Origin: Acanthamoeba sp. SK_2022b
Lineage: Eukaryota; Discosea; Longamoebia; Acanthamoebidae
NCBI GenBank assembly: GCA_027943245.1
Contig: JANDJZ010000009.1
Coordinates: 42,489 to 106,488 of the forward strand
Reading direction: 5' to 3'
DNA length: 64,000 bases
Shown here one piece after another: positions 45,923 through 55,369 of the stretch. The first letter of the stretch is position 1; the number at the start of each line of letters is the position of its first letter. The position numbers were made by a program, and so were the translations under genes. Under the pieces are notes generated by a model. That model was given only the letters and a program-made list of their open reading frames with translations, did not search any database and had not been told where the DNA came from.

Positions 45923-47566
45923 TTACGCCGCGTTGCGGCAACGCTGCAGGATATCCAGCCGGGATTGATATTCGCGGCTTTGTACGTTCAGCATGCCCAG
46001 CAGGGTATGGAACAGGTTGTCCTGCGACACATCGTCCTTTTCCGCCAGCGCGTTCAGGCATTGGCGATCGACGCCGAAGTTGCGCTGATAGTCGGCCGAC
46101 ATCCACATCAGGAAAGGCACGTGCGTTTGCTGGCTCGGCGCGAAGACATAAGGCGTGCCGTGCAGGTACATGCCGTTTTCCCCCAGCGACTCGCCGTGAT
46201 CGGACAAATAGACCAGCGCGGTATTGAAGCGGTCGTCATACTGCTGCAGCAGCTTGATGGTGGCATCGAGCATCGCGTCGGTATACAAGATCGAGTTGTC
46301 GTAGGTGTTCACCAGCTGTTCATGGCTGCAATCCTGGATCTGATTGCTGTTGCAGGTCGGCGAAAATGTCTGGAATTCTGGCGTGCTGCGGCGGTAGTAA
46401 GCCGGGCCGTGGCTGCCCATCTGGTGCAGCACGATCACGCCGTCGTCTTTCAGGCTATTGATGTAGTCGTTCAGCTTATACAGCAGCACGTTATCCATGC
46501 AAACTTCGCCGTCACAGTCCTGCGGCAGTTTCAATTTGGTCATGTCGATGTGCGGCACCCGGTCGCAGGCGCCTTTGCAGCCGCCGTCGTTATCACGCCA
46601 CAGCACGTTGACGCCGGCATGTGCCAGCACGTCGAGCATGCCCTCCTGGTGTGCCGCCTGAGTCGCGTCGTACTCTCTGCGCGGCATGTTGGAGAACATG
46701 CAGGGGACGGAGATCGCCGTCTCGGTGCCGCAAGAGCTGGCGTTCTTGAAGTAGACCACGTCGTCCTGCTTCAGGCGCGGGTTGGTTTCGCGCTCGTAGC
46801 CGCCGAGGGAGAAGTTTTCGGCGCGGGCGGTTTCGCCCACCACCAGGATCACCAGCGTTTTCTTGGCCTGCCCGGCGATCAGCGGCCCTTTGCGCGCGTC
46901 TTCACCGATTTTTACCAGCGGCAGATTGCGGGTGAAATAGCGCTGTTCGGTAAATTTGAGCGTGCCGGCGACGAAGTTGGAAGGCGTCAACATCTTCACC
47001 ACGCTTTTATTGTTGCGGATCAGCGAAGCGTAGTCTTTGTAGAACAGCGCGGCGACGATCAGGATCACCACCAACGACAGCATGACGTTGGCGGCGCGCA
47101 GCCCGACCATATACCACCAGGGGCGGGTCTGGCGAATATGGGCGAAGCAGACCGCCACCGCCGGCAGAACGCCGAGCAGCGCCAGCCACAATCCCATGCG
47201 CGGCGTCAGCAGCGCCGTCGCTTCCTGGGTATTGGTTTCGAAGGCGTTCTGCATCATGTTGCCGTCGATCACCACGCCATAGCTGTACATGAAATAGTTG
47301 GCTGCGGCGCTGCCCAGCAAGAAAAAGACGATCAGCGGCTTGCGCAGGTAGGGCACGGTCAACACGCTGAAGATGATATTCAGCGCACAGAAAATCACCA
47401 CCGGCATGCTGGCGGCGAAAATGACGCTGTGGACGCTATCGAAGGTGATATACGACCAGGCGCGGTGCAGGAATAACGCGTTTTGAAACAGAGTGAAGAA
47501 CAGGGCGGTGGCGAGGATAAAACCGAGGCTGTTGCACTGTAAGCGTTGACGTAACCACATTGCCAA
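45923..47566 (-). CDS. eptA: Lipid A phosphoethanolamine transferase
   Basis: A 547-residue EptA/PmrC-type inner-membrane enzyme that moves phosphoethanolamine from phosphatidylethanolamine to lipid A phosphates, lowering binding of cationic peptides. Five N-terminal membrane helices (to about residue 175) precede an alkaline-phosphatase-like periplasmic domain. That domain has VVGETARAENFSLGGY (Glu245), the catalytic Thr281 in SSCGTETAISVPCMFSN, WRDNDGGCKGACDR and LSDHGESLGENGMYLHG. Paired cysteines for disulfides are present. The same family includes plasmid MCR enzymes; here it is chromosomal. A PmrA-like box lies upstream. Confidence 0.93.
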   Translation of the reverse strand: MAMWLRQRLQCNSLGFILATALFFTLFQNALFLHRAWSYITFDSVHSVIFAASMPVVIFCALNIIFSVLTVPYLRKPLIVFFLLGSAAANYFMYSYGVVIDGNMMQNAFETNTQEATALLTPRMGLWLALLGVLPAVAVCFAHIRQTRPWWYMVGLRAANVMLSLVVILIVAALFYKDYASLIRNNKSVVKMLTPSNFVAGTLKFTEQRYFTRNLPLVKIGEDARKGPLIAGQAKKTLVILVVGETARAENFSLGGYERETNPRLKQDDVVYFKNASSCGTETAISVPCMFSNMPRREYDATQAAHQEGMLDVLAHAGVNVLWRDNDGGCKGACDRVPHIDMTKLKLPQDCDGEVCMDNVLLYKLNDYINSLKDDGVIVLHQMGSHGPAYYRRSTPEFQTFSPTCNSNQIQDCSHEQLVNTYDNSILYTDAMLDATIKLLQQYDDRFNTALVYLSDHGESLGENGMYLHGTPYVFAPSQQTHVPFLMWMSADYQRNFGVDRQCLNALAEKDDVSQDNLFHTLLGMLNVQSREYQSRLDILQRCRNAA

Positions 47567-47613
47567 ATCTGGATCCTGAGAGGAGATAATGCCTTGAAAT
47601 CTACCGGATGAAA

Positions 47614-47630
47614 CTTAAGAAAACCTTAGA
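47614..47630 (-). promoter_or_regulatory. PmrA (BasR)-like box upstream of eptA
   Basis: The minus strand reads TCTAAG-GTTTT-CTTAAG: two half-sites five bases apart, one perfect and one with a single mismatch to YTTAAK-N5-YTTAAK. It is about 48-64 bases before the eptA start. Confidence 0.6.
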
Positions 47631-47698
47631 AATTCAGAATACTGGCGGCGGTGAACGCAGGGAAAAGGCCAGGCCGGGCGGCCTGGCAATGAGGCAGT

Positions 47699-48340
47699 TT
47701 AGTAGGCGGCGGTGAACTGCGCGCGAATAAACTGTGGTTTTTCAATCTCATCGACGATGGCGACCGCCAGATCTTCCACCGAAATGCTGGCCGGCGCTTC
47801 GCCGTTCATCAGCAGCTGGGTGGTGCCGAGGCGGAACTGACCGGTGCGTTTGCCCGGTTCCAGCAGGGCAGCCGGCGAGAGATAGGTCCAGTCGAGCGCC
47901 GATTCATTGCGCAGCTTGTTGCGCAGATCGCGTACCGCCTGCGCGCCGGGGCGGATATTTTCCGGGAACTGTGGCGTATCCACCAGTTCAACGCCCGGTG
48001 CCACTTCCAGGCTGCCGGCGCCGCCGACCACCAGCAGGCGCTTGACGCCGGCCTGTTCGACCGCGGTGAGGATCTGTTGGGCGCCTCGAGCGGTCTTTTC
48101 ATACAGGTTGTCTTCGCCCCAGCCGGGGTTGTAGGCGCTGATCACCGCATCCTGACCGCGCAATTGCCCCGCCAGCCAGGCGGTATCGGCAACGTCGCCC
48201 AGCGCGACGGTCAGATTGGCGTGCTCCGGCAACTCTTTTTTCTGACGGGCGATCGCCGTCACCTGAATGCCGCGAGCCAGCGCTTCATCCACCACGCGGC
48301 GGCCAACAAAACCGGTTGCTCCAATAATGGCTACTTTCAT
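47699..48340 (-). CDS. NAD(P)-binding oxidoreductase, YwnB/NmrA-like
   Basis: A 213-residue atypical short-chain dehydrogenase-like protein. The dinucleotide-binding GATGFVGRR is at the N-terminus. VVGGAGSLEVAPG and the ESALDWTYLSPAALLEPG segment are typical of NmrA/YwnB-like flavin or redox-sensor proteins. It lacks an obvious Tyr-x-x-x-Lys pair. Substrate unknown. It is divergent from a LysR regulator that probably controls it. The pair is absent from this place in E. coli. Confidence 0.82.
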   Translation of the reverse strand: MKVAIIGATGFVGRRVVDEALARGIQVTAIARQKKELPEHANLTVALGDVADTAWLAGQLRGQDAVISAYNPGWGEDNLYEKTARGAQQILTAVEQAGVKRLLVVGGAGSLEVAPGVELVDTPQFPENIRPGAQAVRDLRNKLRNESALDWTYLSPAALLEPGKRTGQFRLGTTQLLMNGEAPASISVEDLAVAIVDEIEKPQFIRAQFTAAY

Positions 48341-48479
48341 CTGTATGCTCCTTCGGGGATGTGTTCAGTATCATGAAGCAGGCCGATATGCCTGCTGCGT
48401 GGTTTATACTCTAGCCCTTAACAATAGCCGTGATTAGTGCCATATTCATGCTTTCTTGATTAAGTAAAACTTCATAATC

Positions 48480-49409
48480 GTGGATAAACTCAATCGAATG
48501 GCGATATTCGCCACCGTGGTGGCGGAGGGGTCGCTGGCCGGCGCGGCGCGGCGGCTGGGCATGACGCCGTCGGCGGTCAGCCAGCATATGCGCTCGCTGG
48601 AGAAGGCGCTCGGGGTGCCGCTGCTGCACCGCTCCACCCGTCGTCTGGCGCTGACCGAGGCGGGGGCGGCGTTTTACCCCGGCTGCGAGGCGATGCTGCA
48701 ACAGGCGCAGCAGGCGGAACAGCGGCTGGCGGAGCTGCGGGATACGCTGGTGGGTGAGCTGCGCATCGCCACCCCGGTCGGCATCGGCGGCCGATCGCTG
48801 GCGGAGGCGCTGGCGCCGCTGCTGCAGGCGCATCCCAAGCTGACGCTGCGGGTGCTGGCGGACGATCGCATCGTTGATATGATAGAGCAGCGGGTCGACA
48901 TTGCGCTGCGGGCCAACCGGCAGCTGGCGGACGCTAATATGATCGCGCACCCGCTGACGGCATGGCCGATGGTGCTGTGCGCCGCACCGCGTTATCTCAG
49001 CCAGCATGGGGTGCCGGAAAAACCGCAGGATTTGGTGCAGCACCGCTGGATCTCCAGCGGCTACAGCGGGGCCCATCTGGACCTGCTGCACCAGTCCGGC
49101 CAGCAGGTTAAGCTGCGGCTGGCGGAAGGGCAGATCGTCAGCGAGAGCATGAACGTGATGCGCGCCTTTACCCGCGCCGGGCTGGGCATTTCCATTCAGC
49201 CGCTGTATGAAATTGGCGACGAGCTTCAGCGCGGCGAGCTGTTGCTGCTGCTGCCGGAGTGGCGGCCGGCGCCGCTGCGGCTGCACGCGCTGACGCTCGA
49301 GCGTAACGTTCCGGAGAAAAGCCGCCAAGCGCTGCGCTATTTGCGCGACTATTTTCGCCGCAATGGCGAAAAGGGACTTGCCAGCGGCGGCGATGGCGTC
49401 TTCAATTAG
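48480..49409 (+). CDS. LysR-family regulator of the adjacent oxidoreductase gene
   Basis: A 309-residue LysR protein of the AaeR/DmlR/YhjC-like branch. The HTH is MAIFATVVAEGSLAGAARRL followed by GMTPSAVSQHMRSLEKALGV. The effector-binding domain has LRIATPVGIGG and AFTRAGLGISIQPLYEIGDEL. The start is GTG (48480-48482). Its 139-base gap to the oxidoreductase gene suits divergent control. Inducer unknown. Confidence 0.88.
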   Translation: MDKLNRMAIFATVVAEGSLAGAARRLGMTPSAVSQHMRSLEKALGVPLLHRSTRRLALTEAGAAFYPGCEAMLQQAQQAEQRLAELRDTLVGELRIATPVGIGGRSLAEALAPLLQAHPKLTLRVLADDRIVDMIEQRVDIALRANRQLADANMIAHPLTAWPMVLCAAPRYLSQHGVPEKPQDLVQHRWISSGYSGAHLDLLHQSGQQVKLRLAEGQIVSESMNVMRAFTRAGLGISIQPLYEIGDELQRGELLLLLPEWRPAPLRLHALTLERNVPEKSRQALRYLRDYFRRNGEKGLASGGDGVFN

Positions 49410-49430
49410 CAAGAGAACGCAGGAGGCCCC

Positions 49431-49670
49431 GTGGCGCAGCAGCTTGAATTTTTCGACATCCCCAGCCCGTGTCGCGGCATTTGTCAGGCCGACGACCGCG
49501 GATTCTGCCGTGGCTGCCTGCGCAGCCGCGAGGAGCGCTTCGGCTGGATGAGCATGAGCGACGCGCAGAAGCGCGAGGTGCTGCGCCTTTGCCGTCAACG
49601 CTTCCTGCGCCTGCAACGCGCCAATAAAGCGCCCGACGAGCCGCTGCCGGAACAGCCGTCGCTGTTTTAA
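49431..49670 (+). CDS. ydhL: DUF1289 protein YdhL
   Basis: A 79-residue protein with the DUF1289 cysteine pattern SPCRGICQADDRGFCRGCLR (four cysteines, probably metal-binding) and a helical tail. E. coli YdhL has the same motif and neighbourhood. The start is GTG after GGAGG. It lies 21 bases after the LysR gene and 99 before ydhF. Function unknown. Confidence 0.88.
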   Translation: MAQQLEFFDIPSPCRGICQADDRGFCRGCLRSREERFGWMSMSDAQKREVLRLCRQRFLRLQRANKAPDEPLPEQPSLF

Positions 49671-49769
49671 CCTTTCCTGATCTGCCGCACGTTCGTGTGG
49701 CTTACCGCTTCCCTGTGCCTCACCGGCTTGTGTATGCTGGCTGACAACTAATGTCATGAGGTTTTCGCA

Positions 49770-50666
49770 ATGGTAGAACGTATACGTCTCGCGCCGCAGG
49801 GGCCTGAATTTTCCCGCATGATTTGCGGTTACTGGCGGTTGATGGAATGGGGCATGTCGCCGCAGCAGCTGCTGACGTTCATCGAACAGCATGTTGAACT
49901 GGGCGTCACCACCGCCGACCACGCGGATATCTACGGGGGTTACGCCTGCGAACAGGCGTTCGGCGACGCGCTGCGCCTGAAGCCGGCGCTGCGCCAGTCG
50001 CTGGAGCTGGTGACCAAGTGCGGCATCGCCACCACCGCCAAGCCCGGCAACCCGATCGGCCATTACATCACCGACCGTGACCATATCGTACAGAGCGCGG
50101 AACAATCGCTGCGCCATCTGCATACCGACTACCTCGATCTGCTGCTGATCCACCGGCCGGATCCGTTGATGGATGCCGACGACGTGGCTGAAGCCTTCGT
50201 CGCGCTGCATAAAAGCGGCAAGGTGCGCCATTTCGGCGTTTCCAACTTTACGCCCGCGCAGTTCCAGCTATTGCAGTCGCGCCTGCCGTTCACGCTGGCG
50301 ACCAACCAGGTGGAGATCTCGCCGATTCACCAGCCGGTCATTCTCGACGGCACGCTCGACCAGTGCCAGCAACTGCGCATCAAGCCGATGGCCTGGTCCT
50401 GCCTGGGGGGCGGGCGCCTGTTCAACGACGCCGAGTTCCAGCCGCTGCGCGACGAGCTACAGCGGGTGGCGCAAGAGATCGGCGCCGATACCATTGAACA
50501 GGTGGTGTACGCCTGGGTGATGCGTCTGCCGTCGTCGCCGCTGCCGATTATTGGCTCCGGCAAGATTGAGCGGGTGCGCTCGGCGCTGAAGGCGCAGAAG
50601 CTGGTACTGAACCGCCAGCAGTGGTTCCGCATTCGCAAGGCGGCGCTGGGGTATGACGTGCCTTAA
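49770..50666 (+). CDS. ydhF: Aldo/keto reductase YdhF
   Basis: A 298-residue AKR-fold oxidoreductase, the same length as E. coli YdhF. Landmarks are the catalytic region TTADHADIYGGYACEQAFGD (Asp, Tyr), the lysine in LVTKCGIA, HTDYLDLLLIHRPDPLMD, KVRHFGVSNFTPAQFQLL and the cofactor-binding PLPIIGSGKIERVR. Physiological substrate unknown. A terminator shared with lipA follows. Confidence 0.93.
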   Translation: MVERIRLAPQGPEFSRMICGYWRLMEWGMSPQQLLTFIEQHVELGVTTADHADIYGGYACEQAFGDALRLKPALRQSLELVTKCGIATTAKPGNPIGHYITDRDHIVQSAEQSLRHLHTDYLDLLLIHRPDPLMDADDVAEAFVALHKSGKVRHFGVSNFTPAQFQLLQSRLPFTLATNQVEISPIHQPVILDGTLDQCQQLRIKPMAWSCLGGGRLFNDAEFQPLRDELQRVAQEIGADTIEQVVYAWVMRLPSSPLPIIGSGKIERVRSALKAQKLVLNRQQWFRIRKAALGYDVP

Positions 50667-50674
50667 GGCGGAGC

Positions 50675-50717
50675 AAAAAAGAGGAAAGCCGGGCGGCGAC
50701 AGCGCCCGGCTTTTTTT
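50675..50717. terminator. Bidirectional terminator between ydhF and lipA
   Basis: AAAGCCGGGC / GCCCGGCTTT (50685-50694 and 50704-50713), followed by T7 on the plus strand and by U6 from the A run at 50675-50680 on the minus strand. Confidence 0.92.
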
Positions 50718-50727
50718 ACGCCGATCC

Positions 50728-52572
50728 TTAGGCCAACACCACCTGATCGGTGTTGAAGTGATCGAGCGAGACGCCGATCAGCGTGACCTGGCTGTGGCCG
50801 AAGGCCAGCACCAGATCGTCGTTTTGCTGCGTGGCGTAGTCGCGGATATTTCCGCTGGCGCCTTCGGTGCCGATAAACACCAGCTTATCGGTGGCGTTGA
50901 AGCCATACAGTTGGTCGCGGCCAAAATCGCCGCTGAACAGGAAGGTATTGCCGTTGCCGACGCCCTTCAGGATGTCATCGCCGCTGCCGCCGACGAAGGT
51001 CAGGTTGCCGCCGGCATGGCCGATCAGCGTGTCGTTGCCGGCGTTGCCGAACAGCCAGGCGTCGTGGCTGCGAGCCTGCAGGACGTCATCGCCGTCGCCG
51101 CCGGTGGTGGCAGCGGCATAGGCTTTGAGGCCTGAATCCGATTTCAATCCGGCCGCGGTCACCTGATGATCCACCTCTTTGTTGAAAATCAACCAGGAGG
51201 TTTCTTTGCTGCGCAGGGTGCTGATGTCGTCCGCCAGCGTAATGCCGCCTTTGGCGTCGCGCAGGTAAAGCGTATTGCCATCGTAGGCGACCTCGGTGTT
51301 CTTCAGCGCCTGTTGGGTATCGAAGGTATTGTGGCCTTTGCCGCCGGCGATCAGGTTGTAGCCGCCGGCGTCGCGGAAGATATCGTCGCCGTCGCGGCCC
51401 TCGAGATAGTCGTTGCCTTTGCCGCCCTTGATCAAATCATTGCCGTCGCTGCCGATGATAAACGTCGGCCCACTGTGCGTCTCCGCGTTGCGGTTCAGGT
51501 CTTCCACCCAGGTATTACCGCGCGTCACGTTCGACAGGTTGGAGACGATGATGGTCGAGTCCTTGTCGGTCAGCGAATAAAACTCGGAGTTCAGCACCCG
51601 CATCAGCCCGTCCTGATAGAAGAACGGCAGGTGCGACAGCCAGGTCGGAATGTTGAGAATGGAAAACGGCAGCAGGTTCCAGGCGTCCGACGCGTAATGG
51701 TCGTTGAAGTTGACGATATTGTTGGTGGCGGAGGCGTGCGGCGCATCGTGGACGCCCAGTGACGGCAGGGTTAGCGAGGTGCCGTCGAGCGCACGAAACA
51801 CCGGATCGTTTTCGTAGCCGATGTTGATCACCTTGCCGCCGGCTTCGTACTGGGTCGGCGAGGCGAAGGCAACATAGTTGGATTGCGCGTAGAAGCCGCC
51901 CCAGTTGGCGTCGCTCTGCGCGGCCATGCTGTTGACCGCCAGCCCGCCGAGGCTGTGGCCGCTGACCACCACGTCCTCGCCGCTCAGCCCGTGCGCCTGC
52001 GCGAACTTCGCTACGTCGCCCAGCAGATTGCCGAAGGCGTTCAGCGCGTAGCCGTCAGCGTAGCCTTTCGGCCCGAAACCGGCCAGCAGATCGTTAATCA
52101 CATCGCCAATGGTATCGCCGATCAGCGACTCGCGCGGGCCGCTGGTACCGCGAAATGAGATGCCAATGGCGGTGAGATTGCCTTCGCTGTCATATTTGCC
52201 CAGCACCTCGGCCTGAGCGGTGGTGTAACCTGCGGTCTCACCGTAGTAGGTGCCGCGTGCATCGGTTTTGCCGGCGTAACCCAGCTGCGCGGCGCTGATG
52301 ACCGACCAGCCGGCATTGTTCACCGCCTCCTGCGCGGCCTGTTCTGAGTCGGGGTTCCAGGGAAGGCCGGGCAGGCCGCCCTGCGATTGGGTGCTGCCGA
52401 TGAGCGCGGTGATCAGCGTCAGCGGCAGGCCCAGCCCGAAACCGGTCTGGTGGTAGCCTTCGTCGAAGCCGTTATCGATATTGTGGTAAGCGTAGGTAGA
52501 GATGGCCAAGGCGTCGGAAAACAGCGTTTTCGACGCGTTTTCGTCCAAATCCTTATAGCTAAAGATGCCCAT
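50728..52572 (-). CDS. lipA: Secreted RTX lipase LipA
   Basis: A 614-residue family I.3 extracellular lipase of S. marcescens type. The N-terminal alpha/beta-hydrolase domain has the catalytic triad Ser207 (VVSGHSLGG), Asp256 (GYENDPVF) and His314 (WLSHLPF). The C-terminal half is a calcium-binding beta-roll with RTX-type nonapeptides (GSDGNDLIKGGKGNDYL, GNAGNDTLIG, GGSGDDILKG). It has no N-terminal signal and no cysteine, and ends in the hydrophobic VVLA of type I secretion substrates. The known exporter is LipBCD, which is not in this window. AAGGAAC precedes the ATG. It sits between ydhF and sodC, which are neighbours in E. coli, so it is an insertion into the backbone. Confidence 0.97.
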   Translation of the reverse strand: MGIFSYKDLDENASKTLFSDALAISTYAYHNIDNGFDEGYHQTGFGLGLPLTLITALIGSTQSQGGLPGLPWNPDSEQAAQEAVNNAGWSVISAAQLGYAGKTDARGTYYGETAGYTTAQAEVLGKYDSEGNLTAIGISFRGTSGPRESLIGDTIGDVINDLLAGFGPKGYADGYALNAFGNLLGDVAKFAQAHGLSGEDVVVSGHSLGGLAVNSMAAQSDANWGGFYAQSNYVAFASPTQYEAGGKVINIGYENDPVFRALDGTSLTLPSLGVHDAPHASATNNIVNFNDHYASDAWNLLPFSILNIPTWLSHLPFFYQDGLMRVLNSEFYSLTDKDSTIIVSNLSNVTRGNTWVEDLNRNAETHSGPTFIIGSDGNDLIKGGKGNDYLEGRDGDDIFRDAGGYNLIAGGKGHNTFDTQQALKNTEVAYDGNTLYLRDAKGGITLADDISTLRSKETSWLIFNKEVDHQVTAAGLKSDSGLKAYAAATTGGDGDDVLQARSHDAWLFGNAGNDTLIGHAGGNLTFVGGSGDDILKGVGNGNTFLFSGDFGRDQLYGFNATDKLVFIGTEGASGNIRDYATQQNDDLVLAFGHSQVTLIGVSLDHFNTDQVVLA

Positions 52573-52813
52573 ATCAGTTCCTTATGAATTATGCCGCCTG
52601 GCCGGGGAGTGAACTCTCATGCGTCGGCGGTGGAAACAGGGAAACAACGTTAGCCGAACGACAGCTGGTCAGAGGACCAACATCGGTAGAAATAGTATTA
52701 GCCCTAAATATTAGGTGTGCGAATCAAATTGGCGAGATTGTGCGTTGGTTAACAGTGCCTGCGCCGGCTCTCCTATACTGAAAGCTCAGCAGAGACATTA
52801 AGGAGACTGATTG

Positions 52814-53335
52814 ATGAAACGTTATTGGTATGCAGCACTTGGCCTGATGGCGTGTGGCGCGGCTCAGGCGGCGACAACCGACGTCGAGATGCACCTGGTG
52901 ACCGGGCAGGGGATCGGTCAGGATGTCGGCAAGGTGGTCATCAGCGAAACGCCGTATGGCTTGCTGTTCACGCCGAGCCTGAAAGCGTTGCCGGCCGGGG
53001 TTCATGGCTTCCACGTGCATGAAAAAGGCAGCTGCGAGCCGGGGATGAAGGACGGCAAAGCGGTGGCGGCGCTGGCGGCCGGCGGGCATTTTGATCCGCA
53101 AAAGACCGGGAAGCACCTCGGGCCGTATGCCGACGGGCATCTGGGTGATTTGCCTGCCATCTATGTGACCGCCGACGGCATGGCGAACTATCCGGTGTTG
53201 GCGCCGCGGCTGAAAAAAATCAGTGAAATTGAGGGCAAGGCGCTGATGGTGCACGCCGGCGGCGATAACCACTCGGATCACCCATTGCCGCTCGGCGGCG
53301 GCGGTGAGCGTTTCGCCTGCGGGGTGATCAAGTGA
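52814..53335 (+). CDS. sodC: Periplasmic Cu,Zn superoxide dismutase
   Basis: A 173-residue enzyme that removes superoxide in the periplasm. The signal peptide ends in AAQA-AT. Metal ligands are in [11 protein letters not shown], the zinc loop [18 protein letters not shown] with GHLGDLP, and [12 protein letters not shown]. The disulfide cysteines are in GSCEP and FACGV. AAGGAG lies 10 bases before the ATG. Its stop codon touches the ydhK stop with no base between them. Confidence 0.96.
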   Translation: MKRYWYAALGLMACGAAQAATTDVEMHLVTGQGIGQDVGKVVISETPYGLLFTPSLKALPAGVHGFHVHEKGSCEPGMKDGKAVAALAAGGHFDPQKTGKHLGPYADGHLGDLPAIYVTADGMANYPVLAPRLKKISEIEGKALMVHAGGDNHSDHPLPLGGGGERFACGVIK

Positions 53336-55366
53336 TCACCCGCCGCTAACGGCCGGCGCGGTGGCGGGCTGGCCCATCGCCTGCTGCAACTGCTGCAGCG
53401 AGCAGTAGAGTCGCCAAATCAGACCGGCCAAATCGCGTGCCGCCTGTTCCGGGTGGTGCGCCAGCGCGTTGCTCATGCGCAGCAGCTCCTGCAGCGTGGC
53501 GTCCAGCGAACTGTGCTGCACGCCTTTCTCCGTCATGATACCGCGCAGGCAGTGGATGCAGACATCGCGCACCGCCGACAGCGGATCGGAACGGGTTTGC
53601 CAGTCGCGCAGCTGCCAGACGATATGGCTGCAGTTGAGCAGCACCACGCCCCAGCGCAGCAGCCAGGTGCGCGCTTCCTGATCCTGACTTTGATTGAGCT
53701 GGCTGATGCGATGGTAGATCAGCGATTCGAACTGGCTTTCGCTCTGCTGCGGCCTTTTGCTCAACTGATCGATAAAATCGCGCCGCAGCGCGCGGATAAT
53801 GCGGCGGCTTTTGCGTTTGTCCGAGCTGGGGCGCAGGATCTGAAACGCCAGCCCGGCCAGCAGTACGCCGACGACTTTAGCGATGTTGTCATTGATGAAG
53901 GACTGGTAGTCATAGCTCGGCGGGTTGCTGACGGTCAGGAACGACCCCATAAAGACGATCAGCTGTCCCCAAAGCGCGGCATAAGGCGGATTCTGCAGCT
54001 TGAGCATCTGCATGGTCACCAGGATCGGAAACAGGAAGGCGCAGAACACCCAGAAGTCGTCAATCTGGATCATCAAACCGAATTTTACTACGAAGCAGAC
54101 GACCGAGAGCAGCAGCACCGCCTTGAGCAAGGTGCTGACGCTGTTGATCGGTGAAGGCGTCGAGGAGTAGAGCACGCAGCTGATGGCGGTGAGCGTCAGC
54201 GCCGCGCTGCCGGCGTCCCACTGCGTGTTGATCCAATAGGCGCAGCCGATCACGATGCACAAAAAGGTGCGCAGGCCGTTGTAGGCGGCTTCGTAGCTGT
54301 CGGTATGGCGCGCCAGCGAGGTGACGCGCGGCGGCTGGAGATCGCTGACCGCCGTGGCGCTCTCCAGCCGCTGCAGCCAGCGGTTGCAGCGCAGGTAAAG
54401 CCAGCAGAAATGGCGCAGGCGCAGCCAGAAGGCGCGGTGGCGGTAGTCCGTAGGCTCTTGCGGCGCGATCTGCTGAAGCAGGCGCGCCAAACGGTATTTG
54501 TCGGTGGCGGGATCGCGCAGCTCGTCCAGCAATTGCGTCAGCACCGGCATCAGATTGGCGGGGCGATCCGGCCAGTTCAGCAGCATGCGGCGCAGGCTGG
54601 AGATAACGCTGGTAATGCGCAGCTGCTGGTGCAGCAGATAGTTGAGCAGGTTATTTTGCCGCCGCAGCCGGTAGTGGCTCCAGAAAGCCTGAATACGCAG
54701 CAGGTTCATGGTCAGGATCTGGCCGATGACCCCTTCGTGCGAGGTGCGCATCTGGGCGGTGATCTCCGGCTGCCACAGCATGGCGGCGTGCTCCAACAGG
54801 CGTAGCTGCATGCGCCGCAGCGAAGTCAGCAGCGCTTCGCCGTCGGAGGTACTGGGCAGGATCATCATCATCAATCCGCCGCACAGAATGCCGGTGATCA
54901 CTTCGCAAACCCGCGCCTGCGCGATATCGAAAATCTGCTGGGTATCGGTGACGTTGACCGTGCCGAAGGCGATGATGGCGGCGGTATAGCCCGCCAGCGC
55001 GAACGCGTAAGAGACGTTGTTTTGGTAATGGTTGGAGATATAGGTGCACAGCCCGATCCACGCGGCGATGAACAGCGTAAACAGCCAGGGATCGTTCAGA
55101 CAGTGGCCGGCGATCGCCACCGACGCGGCGGCACCCATCAGGCTGCCGAAGATGCGGCCGATGCTTTTGCTGATCACGCCGCCGACGGTGGGGAAACTCA
55201 CCACTGCGGCGGAGGTGAGCGCCCAAGAGGGCTCGTCGAGCTCGAGCACGAACGCCACCCACAGCGCGAGACACATCGCCAGCGAATTGCGCAGCGCATA
55301 GCGCCATTGGCCGCCGGTCGCCTTACCCCAGGGGGTGCGGCTCCACTCCAAAAAAGGCAGGTTCAC
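53336..55366 (-). CDS. ydhK: FUSC-family efflux component YdhK
   Basis: A 676-residue inner-membrane protein of the aromatic-acid exporter / fusaric acid resistance family. It has two blocks of about five hydrophobic helices (residues about 25-160 and 365-510), each followed by a cytoplasmic helical domain. Start [20 protein letters not shown], with [15 protein letters not shown] next. It forms an operon with ydhI and ydhJ, with only 3-base gaps, and probably works with the YdhJ adaptor as an export pump. Substrate unknown. Confidence 0.91.
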   Translation of the reverse strand: MNLPFLEWSRTPWGKATGGQWRYALRNSLAMCLALWVAFVLELDEPSWALTSAAVVSFPTVGGVISKSIGRIFGSLMGAAASVAIAGHCLNDPWLFTLFIAAWIGLCTYISNHYQNNVSYAFALAGYTAAIIAFGTVNVTDTQQIFDIAQARVCEVITGILCGGLMMMILPSTSDGEALLTSLRRMQLRLLEHAAMLWQPEITAQMRTSHEGVIGQILTMNLLRIQAFWSHYRLRRQNNLLNYLLHQQLRITSVISSLRRMLLNWPDRPANLMPVLTQLLDELRDPATDKYRLARLLQQIAPQEPTDYRHRAFWLRLRHFCWLYLRCNRWLQRLESATAVSDLQPPRVTSLARHTDSYEAAYNGLRTFLCIVIGCAYWINTQWDAGSAALTLTAISCVLYSSTPSPINSVSTLLKAVLLLSVVCFVVKFGLMIQIDDFWVFCAFLFPILVTMQMLKLQNPPYAALWGQLIVFMGSFLTVSNPPSYDYQSFINDNIAKVVGVLLAGLAFQILRPSSDKRKSRRIIRALRRDFIDQLSKRPQQSESQFESLIYHRISQLNQSQDQEARTWLLRWGVVLLNCSHIVWQLRDWQTRSDPLSAVRDVCIHCLRGIMTEKGVQHSSLDATLQELLRMSNALAHHPEQAARDLAGLIWRLYCSLQQLQQAMGQPATAPAVSGG

Positions 55367-55369
55367 ACT

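Noticed and set aside
48411..50231. 606-codon minus-strand frame opposite the LysR gene, ydhL and ydhF
   Set aside because: Antisense to three recognised genes; no family resemblance.
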